From: Micromonospora tarapacensis
GTDB lineage: Bacteria; Actinomycetota; Actinomycetes; Mycobacteriales; Micromonosporaceae
Assembly: GCF_019697375.1 (NCBI RefSeq)
Contig: NZ_JAHCDI010000003.1
Span: forward strand, 744,001-808,000
DNA length: 64,000 bases
Direction: 5' to 3'
How positions within the stretch are numbered: position 1 is the stretch's first letter; each line of letters begins with the position of its first letter. Below the pieces are notes generated by a model, which worked only from the letters and a program-made list of their open reading frames with translations, did not search any database and was not told the origin of the DNA. Shown piece by piece: positions 56,746 to 64,000 of this stretch. The position numbers were made by a program, and so were the translations under genes.

Positions 56746-57585
56746 ATGAACGGCATGGCGCGGGGACCGGTGGCTTTCGTGCTCGGCGGCGGAGGCGTCC
56801 TGGGCGCGGTCGAGGTCGGCATGCTGCGGGCCCTGTTCCGGGCCGGCATCCGGCCGGACATGGTGCTCGGCACGTCGATCGGCGCGCTCAACGGTGCCCT
56901 GGTCGCGGCCGAACCGACCGAGGCGGTGACCGACCGGCTGGTGCGTCTCTGGGCCTCGCCGGAGGCCAGCGAGGTCTACGGCGACTCGTTCGCCCGGCAA
57001 CTGCGGCGCTTCGCCGCCCGTACCCACCTGCACTCGCCCCGCCCGCTGCGCAAGCTGCTGGAGAGCGAGTTGGGCGCGGAGACCACCTTCGCCGACCTGA
57101 AGATCCCGTTTCGCTGCTGCGCGGCGAACATCGAGCGGGCCGCCGAGCACTGGTTCGTCAGCGGCCCCGTGGTGCCGGCCGTCCTCGCGTCCGCATCCGT
57201 GCCGGGGCTGCTGCCACCGGCCCGGATCGGCGACCAGCACTACGTCGACGGCGGCATCGTCAACTCCATCCCGATCGGCGAGGCGGTCGCCGTCGGCGCC
57301 AACCGGATCTTCGTACTCCAGGTGGGCCGGATCGAACGGGCGCTGGCCCCACCCCGGCGGCCCTGGGAGATCGCCCAGGTGGCGTTCGAGATCGCCCGCC
57401 GGCACCGGTTCGCCCGGGAACTGGCCGCCCTGCCCGACGGGGTGGAGGTGCACGTGCTGCCGACCGGTGGGCTGGAACCGCGCGACGACACCCCGTGGGC
57501 GTACCGGGACATGGCGGCGGTGGGCCGGCGGATCAGCCGGGCGTACTCGGCCTCCCGGCACTACCTGGCGAACCTGGAACGCTGA
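56746..57585 (+). CDS. Patatin-like phospholipase
   Basis: 279 residues. The oxyanion loop is GGGGVLGAVEVG, the nucleophile GTSIG and the Asp of the dyad in DGGIVNSIP. Acts on phospholipids or other acyl esters; no signal peptide. ATG 56746 is chosen over 56755. The TGA overlaps the ATG of the next gene, so the lipase and the acyltransferase-like protein are coupled. Confidence 0.9.
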   Translation: MNGMARGPVAFVLGGGGVLGAVEVGMLRALFRAGIRPDMVLGTSIGALNGALVAAEPTEAVTDRLVRLWASPEASEVYGDSFARQLRRFAARTHLHSPRPLRKLLESELGAETTFADLKIPFRCCAANIERAAEHWFVSGPVVPAVLASASVPGLLPPARIGDQHYVDGGIVNSIPIGEAVAVGANRIFVLQVGRIERALAPPRRPWEIAQVAFEIARRHRFARELAALPDGVEVHVLPTGGLEPRDDTPWAYRDMAAVGRRISRAYSASRHYLANLER

Positions 57586-58601
57586 TGCCGTTACCGCCGC
57601 GGTGGCTGCGCCGACTGCTGCTGGCACCCGGCGTCGTGCTGTTGACGATCCTGCTGGTGACCACGGTGCCGGTGTGGGCCCTGGCGGCGCTGGCCGTGTC
57701 ACCGTTCGTCCCCGGGCACCTGCGCCCGCTGCGGTTGCTGTGGATCGGCTGCTTCTACCTGATCTGGGACGCGGCGGCCCTGCTCAGCCTCTTCGGGCTC
57801 TGGCTGGCCTCCGGCTTCGGCTGGCGGGTGCGCTCGCCGGCCTTCCAGCGCGCCCACTACGTGCTGGCCGGCTGGTTCCTGCGGGTGCTGTTCTGGCAGG
57901 CCCGGTGGACGCTTCGGCTGCGCATCGACGTGGTCGGCACCGACCCGGACACCGCCCTGCCGGGCCGGCCCGAGCTGGTGCTGTGCCGGCACGCCGGGCC
58001 GGGCGACTCGTTCATCCTGATCCACGCCCTGGTGAACTGGTTCCGGCGCGAGCCGCGGATCGTCCTCAAGGACACCCTCCAGTGGGATCCGGCGATCGAT
58101 GTGCTGCTCAACCGGCTGCCGAGCCGGTTCATCGCGCCGGGCCGCGACGGTCGAGGTTCACTGGCCGGGCAGATCGGGCACCTCGCGACCGGCCTGGACG
58201 ACGACGACGCCTTCGTGATCTTTCCCGAGGGGAGCAACTTCACTCCGAGGCGCCGGCTGCGGGCCATCGCCCGGCTGCGCGACCGGGGGCACGAGCGGAT
58301 GGCGCTGAAGGCAGAGGCGATGCGGCATGTGCTCGCCCCGCAGCCCGGCGGACTGCTGGCGGCGCTGGACGCCGCACCGGACGCCGGGGTGATCTTCGTC
58401 GCGCACACCGGTCTGGACCGGCTGCTCACCGTCACCGACGTGTGGCGGGAACTGCCGATGGACAAGCGGCTCGTGATGAGGTTCTGGTCGGTGCCGCCGG
58501 AGGAGGTCCCGACCGACCGGCAGCAGCGGATCGACTGGCTCTACGACTGGTGGAGTCGGATAGATGGGTGGATCGCCGCCAACCACGACGATGCGACGTA
58601 G
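57585..58601 (+). CDS. Membrane glycerophospholipid acyltransferase-like protein
   Basis: 338 residues. Two to three membrane helices at the start (about 10-75), then a PlsC-like domain. The HX4D box is CRHAGPGDSFIL, with VLKDTLQWDPAIDVLLNRLP and FPEGSNFTPRRRL following. A lysophospholipid acyltransferase beside a patatin lipase suggests a deacylation-reacylation pair for membrane lipid remodelling; this is inference. Confidence 0.87.
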   Translation: MPLPPRWLRRLLLAPGVVLLTILLVTTVPVWALAALAVSPFVPGHLRPLRLLWIGCFYLIWDAAALLSLFGLWLASGFGWRVRSPAFQRAHYVLAGWFLRVLFWQARWTLRLRIDVVGTDPDTALPGRPELVLCRHAGPGDSFILIHALVNWFRREPRIVLKDTLQWDPAIDVLLNRLPSRFIAPGRDGRGSLAGQIGHLATGLDDDDAFVIFPEGSNFTPRRRLRAIARLRDRGHERMALKAEAMRHVLAPQPGGLLAALDAAPDAGVIFVAHTGLDRLLTVTDVWRELPMDKRLVMRFWSVPPEEVPTDRQQRIDWLYDWWSRIDGWIAANHDDAT

Positions 58602-58610
58602 GGTGCGCAG

Positions 58611-58931
58611 GTGGAGCAGATCAGCGTGGTGACGACGGTGGTCGACGCGCGGTCGGTCGCCGATCTGCTGGCCGCCGCCGCGGTGGCCGGGCGGCTCGCG
58701 GCCTGCGCGCAGGTGGGCGGTCAGGTGGCGAGCACGTACTGGTGGCGGTCCGGGGTGGAGACCAGCACCGAATGGTCGGTGCAGTTCAAGACCGCGCCGG
58801 ACCGGGTCGACGCGCTGGTGGAGCACCTGCGGGTCAGCCACCCGTACGAGGTGCCGGAGATCCTGGTCAGTCAGGTGGGCTGCGGCCACCCCGGGTACGC
58901 CGCCTGGGTCTTCGAACACACCCGGCCGTGA
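58611..58931 (+). CDS. cutA: Divalent-cation tolerance protein CutA
   Basis: 106 residues, the full length of the trimeric CutA1 family: GRLAACAQVGGQVASTYWW, EWSVQFKTAPDR and HPYEVPEILVSQVGCGHPGY match well. It was first tied to copper tolerance; the role is still debated. GTG start, nine bases after the preceding stop. Confidence 0.93.
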   Translation: MEQISVVTTVVDARSVADLLAAAAVAGRLAACAQVGGQVASTYWWRSGVETSTEWSVQFKTAPDRVDALVEHLRVSHPYEVPEILVSQVGCGHPGYAAWVFEHTRP

Positions 58932-58979
58932 GTACGTGCACTCTGGCGCCGGCGGTAGCCGGCCACCGAGGATGACCGC

Positions 58980-61900
58980 GTGGACAACGCCTACCCCTGC
59001 CCGGCCTGCGGCGCCCCGGCCAGTCTCGACTCCGGCTGCAGCGGCTGCGGCCGGCCGCCGCACCCGGCCGCCGCGGAGGTGATCCGGCTCGACCGGGAGA
59101 TCGTCATGCTCGGCGGTGAGGTGGCGCGGGCCCGCCAGGCGTACGAGGGCTGGCCGGGCGGCTGACCGTCCTCCGGCGGCGGCGGGGCGAACTGGCCGCC
59201 GCGGTGCGGGCGGAGTTCCCGGCCGCCGACGCGGCGACTGTCAGCCCGGACCCGTCGGTGGCGCTCGGCGCTCCCGCGCGACCCGGCGCCGCCGCGCCGC
59301 AGCTGCCGGGCGCCCAGCCGCTGCCGGCGCCCGGTGCACCCGGGCCGTCCGGCGGCTGGCGGCCGATCCCGGCGCCGGCCCGGCCGGGCCGGGCGGAGAC
59401 CTCGACGCGCACGGTGCAGGGGATGCTCTTCGTGCTCGGCGGGCTGCTGCTCGGCACGGCCGCGACGGTCTTCACGGCGGTGGCCTGGGCGTCGGTCGGA
59501 GTGGCCGGCCGGGCGTTGATCCTGCTGGCGTTCACCGCGCTGCTGCTGGCCGTGCCACTGGTCGCGCGCCGGCGTGGGCTGCGCGGCACCGCCGAGACCT
59601 TCGCCGCCGTCGGGCTGCTGCTGGTGCTGCTCGACGGGTACGCCGCCTGGACGGTGGACCTGTTCGGGGTGAGCGCCTGGCCGGGTAGCCGGTACACCGC
59701 GATCGTCGCGGCGGTCAGCGCCATCGTCGCCGTCGGGTACGCCCGGCTCAGCCGGTTGACCGTGCCGTGGTTCGCCGCGCTGCTGGCCGCGCAGCCGGTG
59801 CTGCCGCTGCTCGCCGCCGAGGCCCGGCCGGAGCCGGCCGGCTGGGCGGTCGTCTTCGTCGGGGTGGCGCTGGTCGACCTGGCGGTGGTGGTCGGGCTGC
59901 GCCGGCCCGGTGATGTCGCGGGCGAGGGGGCCGCGACGGCACCCGTGGTGCGGCTCGCCGGCCAGGCGGCGACCTGGATCGGTTTCGCCGGTGGGCTGTT
60001 GCTCGCGGCGGGCTGTGCGCTGGTGCCGCTGCTGGTCGGGCGGGCGGGCGGCGTACCGCTGCTGGCCGGGGTGCCGATGCTGCTGGTGGCGCTGACCGCG
60101 CTCGCCGCGGCGCTGCTGGCCGGCGGGGTGCCGGCGCGGGCGCTGGCGGCCGGAGCGCTGGTGCCGGTGCTGGCCGGCGCGGTGGTCCGCCCGGCGGTGG
60201 AGCTGCGCGCGTCGGTGTGGCTGCTGGTGACGGCACTGGTCGCGGTGGTGCTGGCCGGCGTGGTGCGGCTGCTGCCGTCCGGCTGGCGGGTTGGTCCCCG
60301 GTGGGGGCGCTGCTGGTGACCGGCGGTGCCGGGCTGCTGACGGCGCTGGCGGCCATGGGCCTGGCCGGTGCCGCCGTCGGCCGGTCGTTGCCCCCATGGC
60401 AGGGCGCTGCGGCGGGGCCGGAGTTCGCGTGGGGCTGGCAGCTGCCGGTGGCGGTGGCGCTCACCTCGGCGGCGACGGTGGCCTGGCTGCTGCCCCGGGC
60501 CGCCCGACCGCCGGTCGCAGCGGTCGGCCTCGCCGCGACCGCACTGGCCGTGCCGGTGGCCTGGGCCGCGCCGTGGCCGGCCGTCGTCGCCGTCGACCTG
60601 GCGACCGGAGCGGTGCTGTTGGCCGCCGCGGTGGCCCGCCGCACGGTACGGGGGCGACCGTGCTGATCTCGGCGCTGGCCGGTGCCGAGTTGCTCGGGCA
60701 CGGCCTGCTGGTCGGGCTGGCCGGGCCGGCCGGTGCCGGTGCGGCCTGCGCGGTGATCCTGGCCGTCGGCCTCGCGGTGGCGGCCGTCGGCCGGCGCGGC
60801 GGGCCCGTGCAGCGTGGTGTGGCCGGCTGTGGGTTGGCCGCGGCGGTGCTCGTGGTGCCGGCCGGCGCGGCGGTCGCGCTGATCGGCGCCGGAGCGGCAC
60901 CGTGGTGGCAGGCCCGCGCCGCGCTGGCCGCCGTCGCGGTGTCCGCGGTCGCGCTGCTCGCGCTGCGTCGACCCTGGCCCGACCTGACCGGGTACGCCTC
61001 GGCCGGGCTCGTCGGGGCGGCCGTGTTGACGGGTCTCGCACCGCTGGCCGTGCCGGGCGACGAGCCGGTGACGGTCTACGCGGCGGTGGCGGCGCTGCTG
61101 GTCGCGTTGGCCGGGTTCCGGGCCCGTCCGGCGACCGAGCGGTGGATGGCGGGTCTGGGACTGGCCGCCGTGGCGGTACTGGCGGCCGTGCCGGTGGTCT
61201 TCACCGCCCTGGTGGCGCCGTACGGACCACCGCCCGCCCCGTGGTCCGGCGCCCCCGGTGGGCAACCACTCCCGGCCGCGTTGCCGGTCGGACTGGCGCT
61301 GGCGGTGCTGGCCGTGGCGGCGGTGCTGGCTGCCTGGCCGACCGCCCGCCCCGATGGTGCCGACCCAGGAGCTGGCGGTAGCGGCTGGTTCCGCCCCGGT
61401 GCCGAGGGCTGGCGGGTGGCCGCGGCACCGCTGCCCTTCGTGGCCGCCGCCGGCCCGGTGCTGCTGGTCGCCGCCGCCGTGCCCTGGCCGGTGGTGCCGG
61501 CGACGGCGCTGCTCGGCGGTGTGATCCTGCTGCTGAGCACCGCGCTGCTGGCCACCCGTGCCTCGTTCGTCGTGGCCGCCGGATCGAGCGGACTGATGCT
61601 GACCGCTGCCGGTCTGCTCAACCTCCAGGCCACCCGGGCCGGCACGCTGGCCGGTTTGGGCCTGCTGGTGGTGACGGCGACGGTCGTCGGGATGGCCGCA
61701 CGGCATCCGGCGGTACGGGTGGGGGGTTGGCTGGTCGCGGTGTCGGCGGCGACCGGGTTCTCGGTCACCGCCCCGCTGGCCGGCGGGTTACCGCTGCGGG
61801 TGGCGGCGTTCGCGGTACTCGGCGTCGCGGTACTCGCCCTCGCCCTCGCCGCGACGCTGCCGGACAGCCATCGATTCGCGCCGCCCGCGACGGCCCATTC

Positions 61901-62630
61901 AACCCCTCGGGCGACGGCCCTTTCCAGCCTGGGGGCGACGGTGCCTTCCGGGTCGGGGGCGGTGCCGCTGGTGAGTCGGGTGCTGGACGCCGCCGCGCAG
62001 GCGGTGGCGCTGCTCGCGCTGCTGCTCGCCGTGGGCGCGGCCCGGCACGCGGCGACGGTCTGCGTGCTCTGGGGCGCCGCGATGGGGGTCCGGCTGCTAC
62101 GCCGGGGCGAGCCGACCGGACGGCGGTGGGTCTTCGCCGGCATCGGCGGCGGCAGCGAACTGCTGGCTGTCTGGCTGTTGCTGGCGGCCGGTGGGGTGAG
62201 CGTGCTGGAGGCGTACACGGTGCCGCTGGCGGCGCTGGGACTCGGCGCGGGGGCGGTGGCGCTGCGCACCCGGCCGGGGTTGACCAGCTGGCTCGCCCTC
62301 GGCCCCGGCCTGGCCGCGGTGCTGCTGCCCAGCCTGGCGGCCGTGCTGTTCGGCCCCGACCCGCAGCCGTGGCGGCGGCTGCTGCTCGGCACCGCCGCGC
62401 TCGCCGCCACGCTGCTCGGCGCGGTCCACCGTTGGCAGGCCCCGGTGGTGCTCGGTGGGGTCACCCTGGCCCTGCTCGCGCTGCACGAGCTGGTGCGCAG
62501 CTGGGATCTGCTGCCGCGCTGGGTCTTCCTGGCCGCCGCCGGGCTGGCGTTGATCGGCCTGGCGGCGACCTACGAACGGCGCCGCCGCGACCTGCTCCGA
62601 CTACGCGCCACCGTCAGTCGGATGAGCTGA
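58980..62630 (+). CDS. Large polytopic membrane protein, SCO7613 C-terminal-domain type (three apparent frameshifts)
   Basis: About 1217 residues after repair. A zinc ribbon at the start (CPACGAPASLDSGCSGCGRP) leads through a Pro/Ala linker into some 30 or more hydrophobic helices to near the end (YERRRRDLLRLRATVSRM). This order fits SCO7613_C-terminal-domain membrane proteins of actinobacteria, whose function is unknown. Three single bases are missing: near 59155-59161, 60290-60297 and in G5 60650-60654. Each repair joins good hydrophobic sequence, for example GWPG to RLTVLRRRRGELAAAVRAEF. GTG start. Confidence 0.78.
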
Positions 62631-62687
62631 CCGATCGCCGGCGGCTGTCGTCAGCAGGGTGTCGGCTGCCAGCGGTAGGGTCTGGCC

Positions 62688-62981
62688 ATGGCAGAGGTGC
62701 TCACCGCCGAGGCGGTGCAAGACGAGCTGGGTGGGCTGACGGGCTGGTCGGGAGACCACGCCGGGATCACCCGCACCGTGGAGCTGGCCAGCTTCCCGGA
62801 CGCCATCGCGGTGGTCGACCGGGTCGCCGCGACGGCCGAGGAGTTGGACCACCACCCCGACATCGACATCCGGTGGCGGGCGGTGACCTTCCGCTGCGTG
62901 ACCCACTCGGCCGGCGGTGTCACCGGGCTCGACCTGGCGCTGGCCCGGCGGATCGACCAGATCGTGGAGGGCGTCCGATGA
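62688..62981 (+). CDS. phhB: 4a-hydroxytetrahydrobiopterin dehydratase
   Basis: 97 residues. The family signature is LDHHPDIDIRWRAVTFRCVT, with the catalytic histidines in HHP. It regenerates the pterin cofactor or acts as a dimerisation cofactor. The stop overlaps the ATG of the FHA gene. Confidence 0.92.
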   Translation: MAEVLTAEAVQDELGGLTGWSGDHAGITRTVELASFPDAIAVVDRVAATAEELDHHPDIDIRWRAVTFRCVTHSAGGVTGLDLALARRIDQIVEGVR

Positions 62982-64000
62982 GGTTCGAGATCAGCAAGGT
63001 GCTGGACGCCATCGAGGGGCGGGTCTGCACCGACCCGCAGCTGGCCCGTGCGGTGCTCGACCTGGCCGAGATCATCCGTTACCAGGACCTCGACGGCGGG
63101 CGTCCGGCCAGCACGCTGCGCCTCGGCATGGTCATCGACGCGCTGGCGCGCAGCCTGGAGGAGGACAGCGTCCCGGTCTACGCGGTGGTGCACCGGGGCA
63201 TGCTCTCCGACGCGGACCTCACCTCCAACGAGCGGATGGTGGTCCGCCGCTGGGCCGACGACGGCCTGGTCGAGGTGCTCGACAACCCCGGTGACCGGAT
63301 GCTGGAGGTGGCCGACCTGCTCGGCCTGCCGGTGCTCAGCCGGGTCCGCTTCGACGGCCTGCGCGGGCGGTTTCCGTGGCTGGTCGAGCAGCCGGGCCGG
63401 GCCCTCGCTCCGGTGCCGGGTGCCGGTGGCCCGGTCTTCATCGCCCACGTCGGCGGCGGTCACACGCCGGCGGCCGGGCCACCGTCGCCGGCGGGTGCGA
63501 AGCTGCTCGCCCGCGAGTGGCGGTGCTCGGAATCGGGCTGCACCCTGTTCGGTGGTGGCGGGGGCGGCGGTGCCTTCGCCGACCTGGCCCGGGTGGACCG
63601 CGCACCGACCGGGCAGCCGCCACCGTCGTTGCGGAAGGGCGTGCCGACCTGCCCCCGGCACGGCGCGCGGCTGCGCGACGCCGGCCCCGGCCACGCAGCG
63701 AGGTCCTCGCGGTCCGGGTCGGTGGCCTGATCCGCCGCCGCTTCGCGCTGACCGAGGAGCAGCCGGTGGTGATCGGTCGGGCACCGGACGGCCCCGGCGG
63801 GATCATGCTCGGCCAGTGGCTCAACGACGAGGCCCGGCGGTGGATCAGCCGCAGCCACCTCCGGTTGGAGCTGCGCGGCAGCGATGTGGTGGCCACCGAC
63901 GTCAGCACCAACGGCTCCGGGGTGCGACCGGCCGGATCGATGGCGGAGACGGACCGCATCCAGCTCGCCCCGCAGCAGTCCCGCGTACTCGGTGCCGGTG
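62978..64000 (+). CDS. FHA-domain protein (apparent frameshift, 3' end outside window)
   Basis: The first 250 residues contain a helical part starting MRFEISKVLDAIEGRV and a Gly-rich linker with two Cys-x4-Cys-like pairs. A base missing in C4 63685-63688 shifts the frame; after repair EVLAVRVGGLIRRRFALTEE leads into an FHA domain (PVVIGRAPDGPGGI, RRWISRSHLRLELRG, DVSTNGSGV) that runs off the end. FHA domains bind phosphothreonine, so it may be a target or partner of Ser/Thr kinases such as the one at 55-56.6 kb. Confidence 0.8.

Overview
The window comes from a very GC-rich, high-coding-density actinobacterium. WhiB proteins, a SigR/RsrA pair, Ni-superoxide dismutase with its SodX protease, the two-in-one Kgd 2-oxoglutarate enzyme, frequent GTG/TTG starts and tRNAs without an encoded CCA all point to Actinobacteria. 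The exact mix (DUF5709, DUF6104, a UPF0182 protein, hisN-rsgA-aroA-SRAP next to whiB and sigR-rsrA) fits Micromonosporaceae best, for example Micromonospora. It is ordinary chromosomal core and near-core sequence. I see no biosynthetic gene cluster, prophage, CRISPR array or plasmid genes.

Layout. 1-5.4 kb: end of a UPF0182 gene, two near-identical initiator tRNA genes, purC, an ATP-binding regulator and a NarL-type two-component system. 5.4-9.3 kb: an acidic DUF5709 protein, a short-chain dehydrogenase, a glycosyltransferase and a DMT transporter. 9.3-17.1 kb: hisN, rsgA, aroA, SRAP, whiB, hydrolase, sigR, rsrA, ribosomal bL37, a 71-residue biotin-carrier protein and a GNAT; this resembles the sigH neighbourhood of Mycobacterium, and sigR carries its own SigR-type promoter and two possible starts. 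17-24 kb: TetR/MFS efflux pair with an operator, TPR protein, SIS protein, PdtaS-like kinase. 24-29.5 kb: GT-C membrane protein, then a sulfate-assimilation operon headed by a cysteine-type leader peptide (sulfite reductase, zinc ribbon, APS reductase, CbiX-like chelatase). 29.5-33 kb: whiB1 with a long regulated upstream region, lipid kinase, RsbW-like protein, sodN/sodX. 33-44 kb: central carbon genes (malic enzyme, ackA-pta, kgd). 44-49 kb: ABC exporter and a lipid-acyl cluster. 49-53 kb: an MprAB-PepD-like envelope-stress operon and a 165-bp MITE-like palindrome. 53-64 kb: BON protein, glycosyltransferase, Ser/Thr kinase, patatin, acyltransferase, CutA, a large polytopic membrane protein, PhhB and an FHA protein running off the end.

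A striking feature of this copy of the sequence is fourteen apparent single-base deletions that break eleven otherwise well-conserved genes. All have the same sign and most lie in G/C runs. Because they hit housekeeping genes such as kgd, I treat them as probable sequencing under-calls and annotate each gene across its full extent.

Intergenic space is small and often filled by strong hairpins. At several convergent gene pairs the terminator palindrome actually contains both stop codons. Small genes added by direct reading are bL37 (24 residues), the leader peptide (28 residues) and the zinc ribbon between sulfite reductase and APS reductase (52 residues).
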